A stretch of DNA of 64,000 bases. It comes from Notospermus geniculatus. Taxonomy: Eukaryota > Nemertea > Pilidiophora > Heteronemertea > Lineidae. Location of the stretch: assembly GCA_002633025.1 (NCBI GenBank), contig NMRB01000019.1, forward strand, positions 5,484-69,483, given 5' to 3'. Shown here piece after piece: positions 1-11,016 of the stretch. The first letter of the stretch is position 1. The number at the start of each line of letters is the position of its first letter. The position numbers were made by a program, and so were the translations under genes. Under the pieces are notes generated by a model. The model searched no databases and was not told where the DNA came from. It saw only the letters and a program-made list of their open reading frames with translations.

Positions 1-455
1 TAGAGCTCACGGTTATGTCCATTGTTATTCTGTTGATTTCAAAACCAAGGACGGCTGTTTCCATAGCGTATCTCACATCACCATGTTCTTTGAATGTATT
101 TTTGCCGTCGGTTACCGTGTGTGCTTGTTGGCAATACAGCAGCGGTTCCTAACTCAAAAGCAAGCAGGATTTTTTCATCAAACATGGCAAATGTGGTTAT
201 GGGGCATGTGAATCAACTAGGTACAAACATTCCAACTGGCATGACGTCAAAATCAGTCTAAATTGCCTGAAGTTGCCATTTCACAACCAGTCTCGCAAGA
301 TTACATTTGGTATGCAAACTTGTCTGGGTAACACTGAGAAATCAGTAGAGGGAACGGCCTGTCTGACGGCAGTCTTTACGGATAAGACGAGTGTTTGCAT
401 TGGGCATCATCTCTGAAGAGTTGACATTGACACTCCTATCAGGCTGGACATTTAA

Positions 456-494
456 TATCAAAAATTCATAATCTTTGCTTATGAATTTTTGATA
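456..494. repeat. Perfect 16-bp-arm hairpin
   Basis: TATCAAAAATTCATAA (456-471) is followed by a 7-base loop and its exact reverse complement (479-494). The structure is unchanged in the second block copy at 21727-21765 although flanking bases differ. It could be the core of a small foldback element; no coding context. Confidence 0.85.
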
Positions 495-1369
495 ATAACG
501 AAGCATGATAGCCCAGACACTAATACCGAACGGTCAAAGCTATAATCAATCCGTATTATTCTGTACTTTAGTATCGGCTTTTTTAGAACGGTCAGATGAT
601 ATTTTGTGAAGTGATGTAGTAAGTGGTTTTGGCAGACAGTATTACACGTTAGCATTGATACTACCTCTTAGTTGATGAAATTGCATCACGGTTATCATTC
701 TCCAACATCAAGGTTTGGTCTTGCTTCTCTTGATACTGTCGCACACAAAGTTTGTGTGAATGAGGTATAAACCCTTGCTGTGGAGGATGCCCGATTATGG
801 CTTCATGCTCGTTGTCGAAACTACTAGCTGTAAGCTTACTACAACCGACTTCAGACGATTGGGCCTATCGATTACGCAGAGCCTTCCGAACAAGCTGGTT
901 AACAATGGCTTCACGGTCGCGAACCCTTTGTGAAGCCTTTGTTAACGGGTGTGTCCGTTTTGCTTCAAACTCTCTGTAATCGCAGCCTTCTGGACCCATA
1001 TTCATAAAACTACCAGTCTAAGTGTGGCACTTATCCTTTGTTCAACACAAAAGATAAGTATCACACTTTGACTTAAGTATGTTTATGAATACCGGTCCTG
1101 GTCGTGTTTTGTGTGTATCAGTATTCATGTAGGCCTACACATCTACAAGTCATTTCTGTCCCTGATTAGATCTTGGATTGGTATTCTCTAGGTGGACGCA
1201 AGAATGACGTGTATACCTTTTATAATGTCCATTGACCGGAAGGCTAAGCGACGTATCTCGTACCAATCCTCGTATTGACTGATCGGATTCGCATACTGTC
1301 GACAATCTGTCACCTCGTCAGGTGGCTGGCTCTGATTTGATCAGACCATTTCCACCATTTTATGAAAGC

Positions 1370-1716
1370 ATACAGTTGTAAGATCAGAGAAGTCTGGTAT
1401 TACCGGGATCCAGATTCTCCTGTTGGTGATGGTCGGCATTGCTGACCACAGAGCAGGCTGTTGGTATCTTCAAATTGAAGTTCTGACACTGACGCTTTTG
1501 ATGTAATATAGAGTTTTCGCAAAGCACCCGAAACGCCAACGCGAGCGTCTATACCCTTTTGTTCGGTGGTCTCTTCGTGGCATCGAACAATGGGTTTGGC
1601 GTTCGCGTTGGCGTTTGGGGGGCTTTGCGAAAACTCCCTTATAATGTTGGACACACTGTAGATCGCAGTGGCTAAGACAAGTCTCTCTGTGGTCTGACAA
1701 CTGCGATTTTGGTGTA
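1370..1716. mobile_element. MITE-like inverted-repeat element, family A, with nested insertion
   Basis: The left end (CAGTTGTAAG...) and right end (...CAACTGCGATTTTGGTG) form imperfect terminal inverted repeats. A second copy at 30667-30893 has the same ends and the shared internal segment TGTTGGTGATGGT. In this copy an independent palindromic element (1511-1636) lies inside, which accounts for its greater length. No transposase is visible, so it is non-autonomous. Confidence 0.7.
1511..1636. mobile_element. Nested palindromic MITE, family B
   Basis: GAGTTTTCGCAAAG at the left pairs with CTTTGCGAAAACTC at the right, and the CGCCAACGCG region pairs with CGCGTTGGCG, giving a near-complete foldback. 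The centre contains TCGGTGGTCTCTTCGTGGCA. A degraded relative at 18257-18376 shares this centre and ends. It sits inside the family A element, giving an insertion order. Confidence 0.75.
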
Positions 1717-2120
1717 TCTCCTTCGTCTTTCTCACACCTGATTGATACCTGTTTACATCACGTCTCAGGAGCTACATGTACGTGCATACGCAGTATTTTT
1801 GCGTCCCAAGTCCCGTATTATTGACACAGCTTTAATGATGGTTTTTAATACCCTGTTGTGACATCCCGGCACGTGGGTGAATGCATACTGCCTGTTTAAT
1901 AACAAAACAAATTCTCATAAATATCTCTAAGCGTTGCCCTGAATGCAAGTCACGGATTTGCGTTATCTCGGGACCGTGCCGAACTGGGTTTACGAGTGTG
2001 AAGATGCCCCCACGAGAGAATATCAACGTCAGTCTCATTTATCACGTATTATAGCCACGTACGTGTACACCTTTCATTAGGCCTCGGTGGGTAATTCAAA
2101 GGGGCTGTTCATTAATTTCG

Positions 2121-2283
2121 TCACTTGAGGAATCTGAGTTGTGATCCTTGGGAAAACAGAAAAAGCTATGCACTTGCAAATTGCAGTGATTATTTGTCGT
2201 GCTGTACAGAATAATCGCTGCAATTTGCAGCTTCATAGCTTTCTACATTTTCTCAAGGATCACAACTCAGATTCCTCAATTGA
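2121..2283. mobile_element. Near-perfect palindromic MITE
   Basis: Left arm GAGGAATCTGAGTTGTGATC pairs with right arm GATCACAACTCAGATTCCTC, and the inner segments around GCAAATTGCAG also pair. The 163-bp unit would fold into one long hairpin. It lies in the part of copy A absent from copy B. Confidence 0.8.
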
Positions 2284-3047
2284 CGAAAATAAACAACCCC
2301 GCCCTTTCTTGAAAAAGCATTAGCGTTGAATCCATTTTGCGGAAATGCTGAAGGCACTTGGTTAAGAAATAAACCATCTTTAACTACTGTTTCCTCTCTG
2401 ACATTTACAATGTTTACAAGATCTATCGTCAGCATTTTTGATTGGCATACAATTCATGTTTACAGTGTACATTTAAGTCGTAGCAATGGCAGTGTTCCCT
2501 GAAAAGTGAAACTGAAAGCAGCCAGAGGCGAAAACCGCTACACATGGCCTATCCTCCATCATCGTGTCTCATCCGTCTTTAAGAACCGCCAGCATTGCAT
2601 CAGCAACAAGTTACTACCATTTACTTTTGCAACGCTTGTATTTGTTCAAATGCCATCGACCAGAGAGAAAAAAATACGTTATCACTTCCCACGTACGATA
2701 CTGGCGGCCAAACCATGGCCAGGCAAAGCCAGGCATTGTAATCATTACCGATGGTGGTCAACGAATGCGCAACATCACCTGCTCCCGGCGGTAACGACGC
2801 CGCCGACAGGAAAATTGGTTACGGAAAGGGATAACATTCTGCCAAGATATACTGACAGGTCATTTTTCTCGGGTCAAAAAAGCCATCAATGACCACTTTT
2901 ATACATGTAGGCGAAATTGGACACTGTACAAGGCAATTATTGTGCAACAATGATATGTTCATGTACGACTGGTGGAACAATGACTTGGTGAGATGGACGA
3001 TAATCACTCGTTAATGGTCCATGTCACAGTGCCAGTATGATGAACGC

Positions 3048-3081
3048 AAGCCATACATTCACAACGATGAATGTATGGCTT
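3048..3081. repeat. 13-bp-arm hairpin
   Basis: AAGCCATACATTC, an 8-base loop, then GAATGTATGGCTT. The copy B equivalent (near 23378-23411) has two arm mismatches, so pairing is not conserved there. Confidence 0.75.
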
Positions 3082-3429
3082 GGGAGGCCAAAAATGAAAA
3101 TTCGGAGAGAGCTTTCCTTGGGATTTTTGCCTATCTATCGTGAAACACCTCCCGAAGGATAGGGCTCAGACCCTGTTAACCGATATGCTTTCACGAGATT
3201 TATCAGGGCTTTCGACCATCGCCTAATTCCAAGTTCATAGCTTCAACGATCTCCTATACTTGAGAGAGAGAGAATAAAGAATGGTTCTATTGAGGACATT
3301 TCGTCTTGTAGGTGGGTGGAATCCCCAAGACGTCGTTATCACACGTCTTCAGACGGCAAGGTCGGCGGACCTGATGGTACGCTCTCTTGGAAAGCTTTTT
3401 AGTGATTGTGCCTCAGAAGGCCCTTTCTC

Positions 3430-3666
3430 AAGCTTGGAATCCACCATTGATTTTCAAGCTGATTTTGCGTTGCGACTTGCTTTGCAACTGGGCACTCAAT
3501 CGCCGTAGTGGACTAGCTATACGTGATTTCCACAAATGGCGAAGACGTGGTCAATTTCAGTCGGTAATCGGTCCGCGACCGGTATCAGTTCCTTGCGCTT
3601 TTCAATCGCAAGTAGCAGGTTGCAAAGCAAGTCGCAAAGAAGAAAATCAGCAGTGGATTCCTAGCT
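3430..3666 (+). mobile_element. PIF/Harbinger-like MITE, family C, copy 1
   Basis: The ends AAGCTTGGAATCCACC and GTGGATTCCTAGCT are inverted repeats that continue inward through GATTTTC and the GCGTTGCGACTTGCTTTGCAAC segment. The core contains GTAGTGGACTAGCTATACGTG and CAATTTCAGTCGG. Other copies lie at 3926-4332 (compound), 22289-22660 (minus), 23763-24005 and 33760-33997 (minus). Superfamily assignment rests on the TTA duplication seen at 3926-4332. No coding capacity. Confidence 0.7.
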
Positions 3667-3725
3667 TTAGGGCCGAAAATTTGCAAAATTCTAGATGACT
3701 GTTTTGTATTTGACCAGTCGTCCCA

Positions 3726-3832
3726 ATAGGTATCCGCCACGGATTACTGACGACTACGAAAAGATCAATGCATAATGCATGCATGGGGTTACTGCCGCAC
3801 GTAGTCGTCAGTAACCCGTGGCGGATACCTAT
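3726..3832. mobile_element. Foldback MITE polymorphic between block copies
   Basis: ATAGGTATCCGCCACGG at the left pairs with CCGTGGCGGATACCTAT at the right, with a further paired segment around ACTGACGACTACG. Copy B at about 24053 reads directly from CGTCCCA to GATTCGATTAATTG, so it is an empty site and this element inserted after the copies separated (or was lost precisely). Confidence 0.85.
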
Positions 3833-3925
3833 AGATTCGATTAATTGCAGGAAGTGACACACATAAAGAGGTATACGCAAACACCATGTCCCGGATGATG
3901 TCCGAGGCCTGGTGTCGATGGCTTA

Positions 3926-4332
3926 AGCGGGTGATCCACTGTCGCGATTTTGGCTTGAGACGCGGTTGCGTGCCCTTGCGGTTACCATATAAGGACTTCC
4001 GATTGCCATATAAGGCGATCGCAAGGCACCGCAACCCCGTCTCAAGCCCAAATCGCGACAGTGGATTCGCCGCTTTAAGCGGGGAATCCACCATTGATTT
4101 TCTAGCTGATTTTGCGTTAAGACTCGCTTTGCAACTGGGTTGCGTTGCAACTGGGCACTCGATCGCCGTAGTGGACCAGCTATACGTGATTTCCGCCAAT
4201 GGAAAAGATGTGGTCAATTTCAGTCGGCAATCGGTCGGCGACCGGTGTCAGTTCCTTGTGTTCGTATTCAGTCGCGAGTCGCAGGTTGCAAAGCAAGTCG
4301 CAACGCAGAAAATCAGCAGTGGATTCCTAGCT
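3926..4332 (+). mobile_element. Compound family C element with TTA target duplication
   Basis: The element runs from AGCGGGTGATCC to GGATTCCTAGCT and is flanked by TTA on both sides (3923-3925 and 4333-4335). Copy B reads GGCTTACTATTCTAAATG at the unfilled site, with a single TTA. The left third is a palindrome (arms with CACTGTCGCGATTTTGG / CAAATCGCGACAGTG); the right part is a family C unit like 3430-3666. A 3-bp TWA duplication is characteristic of PIF/Harbinger elements. No transposase, so non-autonomous. Confidence 0.8.
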
Positions 4333-4585
4333 TTACTCTTCTAAATGAAATCACTTATAGGTTTGAGTCGTATGATCGCCAGCTGAGCTAATCATGATAA
4401 TGACCCAGGGGAATGAGCCAGTAGGCCAGAAAGGATTATTACCCTAATGTTGCCGCTACTGATGTGTATGGAAACGATGACGTATTGCATTGAGTGATAG
4501 ATATTCACCAACAACGAGTACCTCGCTGTTTGGCTTGGGTCAGGAAATCAATGGGGTAACCGTTCTACTGTATTGTCCTTTCGCT

Positions 4586-4811
4586 TTAAGCAGGCAGCAC
4601 ACACCAGGCGATATCGCAAGCGATCTGATCGCCACCGATCAAAATCGGCTGTTGACGCCAGGTGAGCGCTGGACAGCGATGCGTCGAATCTTCTCGTCAG
4701 CGATGATCAAACAATACAAAAAGTGATGTCGGCTAGCCAGCAATGGCTGGCGAGAAGATCGGCGACGATTAGATTGCTTGTGATATCACCTGGTGTGCTG
4801 CTTACTTCCCT
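4586..4811. mobile_element. MITE-like element with ~45-bp inverted termini
   Basis: The left end AGCAGGCAGCACACACCAGG pairs with CCTGGTGTGCTGCTTACTT at the right, extending through GATATC and the GATCTGATCG region. It is present in both copies of the duplicated block, so it predates the duplication. The 78-codon open frame across it is not credible as a gene. Confidence 0.7.
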
Positions 4812-6294
4812 AAAACGAACTGTCTACAGGTACGGCAGCCGTACTCATAAACCCATTGACTAGGGGTACGGCATAGTTTGTGCACATGCGCAGCAACTTG
4901 CATTTCCCTAATAGGCCTACGCAAACTACCAGTGAACTATGATTTAAAACAATGGCGGCCTCTTTAGGCGCGATTTATCTTCCAGACATCGTTTGGGGAA
5001 GGGGCTCCCTAAAATGAGTTCATCCAAAGAAACCATAGCACATGCGCTTTACAATGTTGGTCGTAAATATACAGCCCCACATCGGACTTGAAGACAGGTG
5101 TTGCAAACCATTTTCAAATGAATCACCATGTGACCTTCAGGGCTCAACACCCAACATCGTAGATCCCTGATCGACTCAAGAAACAGCAAGCTATTGATGA
5201 TCGAATTGATTTTCTGTCAAGACGTTTCAAGGCATGTTTTACACGTCTGGCGAGTAAGCCAGCAATCACGTGTCACTTGGCAACCTTGAAGATGATGTGG
5301 ACCTCGTCAATCTTTCTTGAGGAGGGAGGAAAAGGCTAAACATCCGGAAGGCCGAATATAAGCAAACAACAAACAGGAAAACCATTTATCATAATCTAGT
5401 AAGAACACATGAGATATGACACTGATTCTTATTTCTGATTCTCGTTTATATCATTTATTGGTCGCCGGTGTCGATATGCCGGAAATCATATTGTCTTCAA
5501 GTTCAAGAACGGAGTTGATGATGTAAAGGAATGTGACTGATAGGTTTAACGTCTCCAGTTTGAATAATAACATGGTGTGTGATGGGACGTACGACGAAAC
5601 AAATTGCGGGATTAGGAGTTATCGTCTGCGTCAGCTGAGATTTTGCGGATGGAATGAAGAGATCAGAGATCAGTCACCAGCTAATGATTTACGTGACTGA
5701 CAAGCGTCGGAGATCGGCATATCAGACTGTGGTTTGTCACCTTTAGAAAGAAGGCATTATATCGGCTTGCTACGTCACGAAAACCCACAGCTTGCTGTAC
5801 TGTTTACATCCAGACGACTCCCATCGTTTCTCATTAGCCATCATCAGGTGAAACACGACCGCACTCGGTCGGAATTCAGAATAAATTGCTATTCAAAGTT
5901 TCATCTTACTTGTTTTTCTCATAGCTTGGAACGATCGCGGCAATCCGAGGCCCGGAACAACCAAATAAAAAGGGACCCCTGGATTTGCCAAGAGACAATA
6001 AGAAACGTTGCTATTAAATATTCACATGACAAGTTCCCATGTTTGATATCAGATTCCGAGCTATTTAGTGTTTGGTAAGCTGGTCGTTGGAAAACATGGG
6101 CAAGGTGAGACGCGCTGTTTACTAATGGCTGCTGCATTTTTTTACGTTTTATTACCAAAAATGGCTTAGTGCAAAGTTTGCAAAAATTGTTAACAGACGG
6201 TTCGATAGACAGAAATCATAAACAATATGTCGGTGTCGATTGCAGTTTAGTCTGTGTTTTCCAAACAAATATAAGATATATCGAGTGGTGACTT

Positions 6295-6664
6295 TTAAAA
6301 ATCTAACATGGAGAGTTTGACATCGTACCCAGTTCCGTTACACGTGCACACGAAATCACACAGCGTGTACCAACTAAAATTGCAAGAATACACTTTTGTA
6401 TTCACTACCCACCACGAAAACGCCCCGTATAACAAGGTAGCCAAGTCAGCGACCGTCAGAGGAGCGAGATAGGTCACCAACACTTGGTCCTTTCGCCTAC
6501 ATCGCCAGAAAATGATGATAGAAATAAAGTATGTTCCCACCGATACCGATGATGATGATGACACCAATGAGGTACTTGTTAGTGAAATCTGTCACCAAAC
6601 GGATGACTTGAAGCGACGACAACTGCTCCTCGGAAGGTGCAGGTGATTGCGACTCGACAATCAT
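6295..6664 (-). pseudogene. Rhodopsin-like GPCR fragment (TM1-TM3), frameshifted
   Basis: Minus-strand translation from the ATG at 6664 gives an extracellular-type leader and a hydrophobic TM1 ending in GIGGNIL (the conserved TM1 GN). It then loses frame near 6530. The adjacent frame continues as FISIIIFWRCRRKD (end of TM1 and basic intracellular loop 1), then LAPLTVADLATLLYG, which fits TM2 with its conserved LAxAD. It goes on through WW, the Cys expected before TM3, and a Cys-rich TM3-like segment. It then stops without the DRY motif or TM4-TM7. A possible splice donor (GGGTACGA) precedes the stop, so a real exon with a sequence error is an alternative. The receptor subfamily cannot be told. 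Confidence 0.55.
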
Positions 6665-7692
6665 GATATTTGTGTGTGATTCACTTCCGTGTGTGAATAA
6701 TGATGATACTAGTTAGAACAAAATAGCCATCATGATGAAGTTGAAATACATGTACATCATTCGTTGCTATTACTGTTATCAACAACATTGGAATATTTAC
6801 ATCGTCTATATCGGTTCCGTTTGCATGTGTGCCTTCCCAGAATTACAGTCTTTTTATATGATAGCTGTCTTTCTATCCAAATGAAAAAAAAGGATTCTGA
6901 TAAGTAGAACAGAAGATCTAAGACAGTTCTTTGTAAAGAAATCTCGATGAACCTTAAGGTGGGCTGACGAAGCCACTTCAGGACTTAGACGTCCGGAAAA
7001 TAAGACAAGCAATGGATATGGTCATCGCCTGTCGAGATGCAGTAAGAATAACAACCTCCTCATCAAACACCGATCTTTTTCTCATAAGATATCTCTCTCT
7101 CCTTTGTAGACGTTTCAGAGCAAAGCAAAGTCGTTTCCCTCTGCCCAAATGACTTTTGCATGACTGAACATCCACAAGCCTTGTTTAGAAATCGTCGTTA
7201 TATGTCCACTCCAAGGGTTGTGAGGTTGTAAACAGGTCCTGGTGTGGTTTGATTAATGGAGAGATTTCCTCTTTGGTCCTCGGAAGGCTATTTAGCGTTG
7301 CTATCTAGACAGATTTGGACTGGTTCAACAGTGATTTATCGCGTCGTGGGATTTTGCCAAGGGGCGACCAACGACACTTAGGCGTGTTCGAACGCCATAA
7401 GCCGTACTGTGTTACCTGAAAGGTGATGTTGAAGGGCAAGGTCTAGTTAATCAATTATTTATGTTTAAGTATCATTGGACGTCGAAAACAGGGCTATAAA
7501 TCTTGATAAACAAGCCTCTTGTGGGTCTTATAGAAATAAGTCGTGACAGGAACACTGACCGCGTGCTGTCAGCGTCCATACCTTTCCCTACCAGATCGGG
7601 AAATAGCTCCAGTTTGCTTCTAGACTGAGTAGGTTCTCCTTCAACAATGTCATCGATTTTGGGTAAAGATAAGTTTCGCTAGCAGCGATCTT

Positions 7693-7811
7693 GCCAAAAT
7701 TAGGTCATCGTCATGGGGATTTCCCCCACTGGGGGATGGGAGAACCAATCATCTGACACTCTGGAAGAGAATTCCCGGCCATGCATGGTGCGTGATGGCC
7801 TAATTTTGGAA
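7693..7811. mobile_element. Short MITE-like inverted repeat
   Basis: CCAAAATTAGGTCATC at the left pairs with GATGGCCTAATTTTGG at the right, with CATGG/CCATG inside. The 120-bp unit resembles a small foldback element; no second copy was found in the window. Confidence 0.5.
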
Positions 7812-10617
7812 AGATGGATGCTAGCCGCCATTTTGGATGTTGTTGTGGTACCCACACATGCGTACGTGCGGATAATGCATTCTGCTTCCCACCAGACGAA
7901 GTGCCAGTGCGCATGAACTGTGTTTTGGGAGTTTCCTGGCGGATCACCAGGAACACTGTCCCAAAAGTACACTCGAGGCATTTTCACCGACTCATTTTGG
8001 GCAACTTTCGACACCGAACTTTAGTTCATCAACACGGCGGTTTGTTTTGACACGAGCCAGTGCATCGTTACGAATTGAGGAACTTCGAGTGGCAAATGAT
8101 AAAACAAACCCCCGTTCCATGAATTTCTAAAAGCCAACAAAAATCAGTTCTTGGTTTGTATCATGAATTAATCAATATATCCTAAAGAAGAAATCTACTG
8201 TGACATTTCAATGGATGAGCGTAAGACCCGCGGGGAATCTTCGTTGATTCAGCGGCAACAGCTCCTAACCAATTTGTTCATTTCGCATTCAGCGATTCAC
8301 AGAGTTAAACTGCTTCATTTAACATTTAAAGTATCCTTTGTTGTTGCTTATTACGCTTTCAATCCGATGGAAATTGAAATTTTTAAGTAAATCCTTTTTC
8401 GCTTTAACTTTCAAGTTGAAAGCTAAGTCTGATCAGGTTATTGATGGAAATTGACGTACGATTTGCCGCAACTGATCCGTCTCTTAATCCTCCATGTCAT
8501 GGGCCATGTTCACGCCCGAGGCTATGGCTCTCACAATAGTCAAACGAGGTCAATCCCTGTGGGTACACTTTGATCAGATCAACGTGTTTTCGATCAATGA
8601 TTGTCGAACCATCCGATGGCTGTTGTGAGGAAGATCCTGATGGCAGACTTTGATACCAATGAGAACCGTGGTCCTGATCGAATCAGTTGGCAAGACATCG
8701 TACGTTTGGTCATCCTCCAACAGCAGGGGTTTTTACCTCGCTCCTCTTAATCTACTCACACTTTGTGCGCAAGCATATGAAAAGGAGCGAGACCAAAACC
8801 TTGCTATGGGAGGAGGGTCAGTTTCAAAATTGGTCATCATCAGGTGGAAAAATTCATTTGTATATTATAATCAGTTTGTTGGTGTTTCTTGATAGCAGAA
8901 TATATAGGTTCACTCAGATGTTTACAGCTGGACACAAAATTAATTTGAAGTTATCAATTTCCGTCCGAACCAAAATTCACTTTTTGAAAAAGACCCAGGA
9001 TGACCTTTGCCGAACGTGAGGCCCTTGGTGAATTGGCCATGATCATGTTGTCGATACGACATCTTCAGCTGCTTGAGGCATGTGACAGCCTTACGGCGAA
9101 AATTGGCCGTCTGTTTTCCGTCGTCGCGACAAAAATCATGATGATGGAAACTGATAAATGATACGCTGCTAGAAAATTGTGCGGTGCCCTGGCAATGATC
9201 AAATTATCAATACGAGAGACGGATGGAAATCTTTCGGCAAAAAATAATACGCTCCTCACAAGCTTCGAAATCGCAGTGTAGAACCTGTGTTCACAACAGT
9301 GGCGGAATCGAAAAAAAGCAGACAGTAGGCAATGTAGCCCCTCATTCAGCATGTTTTCGTGTTTGCCCATCGATCCAATAATGTTGGAAAACATTTCAAG
9401 GACGACGGGACTCGTTACCGTACACACCTTGTGACCTTATTGCTTTTCGATAAAGTAGCCGACTGCGAAAGCACCTCCGGCGGCTTGCCGTGTCCATAGT
9501 TGCCACGCACGCGTGGTTAGGCTAATGAGAGAAGTATGGCAACGGTTCCCGGTGCGATACAAGGAATATTGGATCGTTACCTGAATGTATCCGTTGGGCA
9601 AAGCATGCAGTATTCCATTATAGGCCAAAACGACCGCGTTACCTTGTTACGTAGGCGGTGATTGGCCGGAGTCGTCCAGGCAGGCGATCGAGGTCAAAAT
9701 GGCGGATATGTTTTGTCCTGGATTTGATTGGTCAAGAATGCCCTGACGAAGACATGGCGGTGAAGCTGCAGACAGAAGCCGGTGCTTGCTGACGTGTGAG
9801 ATTATTGTTAAAATCGCCAAACCGCAGACTATTTCTTCCAACATTCCCCTTGCCGCCCTGTGTGTAAATCTATCTGGAGTGATAGCGCCTCTGGTATCTG
9901 ATTACACTAAACCGTTGCTGGGATATTCCCCGCGAGGCAGCACTCATTCCAATTCACCTATCCGTTTTTCTGATCAAACGCGATGAAGATTAATGAACTG
10001 TTAATAGGGTACTGCATTGTGACAGGATTCAGTTCCTTTCTGAATTTGTTCAGCGACGTACAAAGTTTTAGATTGAATTTTTTTCTTAACTTGGAGAGAG
10101 ACGAAGAAAAGTAAATTTGAAAACTCTGAAGCAACGTGTTTTCACGTTAGCTCCGAGATCGGGCGACACCGGCACATGTCATACTCGTGGTGGCTGAAGG
10201 AATTAATCAATTTTCCGCGGGCCAGTTGCGATAAACACTTCAGTTCAGAAAGGGGGCCTCGAAGGACGTCTGCTCCTTAAAACCGGAGTATTTGTTGACC
10301 GACCAGAGCCAAGATGTAAGGGAAATTGGATAAAGTCGTGAGTGTGTGGAACTGTAGTTAATTGGGTAAGCGGTAGTTCTTGGGCGGCTAATCGATAACG
10401 AAAACAGCTTTTCATATACGGTACTTAATCATTGTTGCACGAATGGCGGAAGGGTGCTAGACACAGAGGTATCGGCCGTAAATACCGCTACAAACGAGGC
10501 AACGTTTCCTGCTCTTGCTAGCAAATTGGTGGAAAGCAGAGAAGCAAGAATTATTCCCCGTGCGGTGAAAACAATGGCGTCTTGCTAGGAGGAATGAGTG
10601 AGCAGTATAAATCGGAG

Positions 10618-11016
10618 CAATACATGCATTTTGGTTCCAGAAGCCACCGCTAGGGCTAGACGGCTTCGGCTCTGGCTGCCATTTTATTGCTGACGTCATT
10701 GTAGGAGTCCATTTTCCGTATTCTCCCCCGGTCTAAAGAACGGCGATGATTTTGAGCTTTCGTTACAGATCTGCAACACATATACAACATTCTCATCAAG
10801 AAACTTCCTCGGTGTTGCCATCCCGCGCGATTCGGCATGCTCGGTTACATTTAGCACCCACCTGGCTAGCTATGGGTACCCCATTCTAAAAATATCCCGT
10901 GATGTCAACCCCATAATATAAATAGATCCGCGACAAATTTTTGCCGCAAAGATGGCAGCCGGAGCCGAAGCCTTCTAGCCCTAGCGGTGGCTTTTGGAAC
11001 CAAAATGCAATACATG
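10618..11016. mobile_element. Mutator-like MITE with 9-bp target duplication
   Basis: A 381-bp element (10627-11007) begins CATTTTGGTTCCAGAAGCCA and ends with the inverse, TGGCTTTTGGAACCAAAATG. The inverted termini run about 59 bp, through GCTAGGGCTAGA and GGCTTCGGCT. It is flanked by perfect direct repeats CAATACATG (10618-10626 and 11008-11016). Long TIRs plus a 9-bp duplication are the hallmark of Mutator-like elements. No transposase inside, so non-autonomous. The termini contain GCCATNTT motifs similar to YY1 sites. Confidence 0.8.

Larger units (their letters stand above)
1..5056. repeat. Diverged duplicated block, copy A
   Basis: This block is repeated at 21272-24896 with scattered substitutions and small indels. 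Bases 1-1014 match 21272-22287 and 2378-5056 match 22662-24896. Copy A alone carries 1015-2377, the foldback element 3726-3832 and the compound element 3926-4332. Copy B instead has 22289-22660 and an extra segment near 22819-22873. No convincing gene is seen here: the open frames are short and consist of repeat sequence. The block is largely a cluster of MITE-like elements. It may be a true segmental duplication or two divergent haplotypes placed in one scaffold; the single N at 22661 in copy B favours some assembly involvement. Confidence 0.9.

Noticed and set aside
4490-4726. 78-codon ORF, repeated at 24318-24554
   Set aside because: It spans the terminal inverted repeat of a MITE, and conservation between copies is due to the block duplication.
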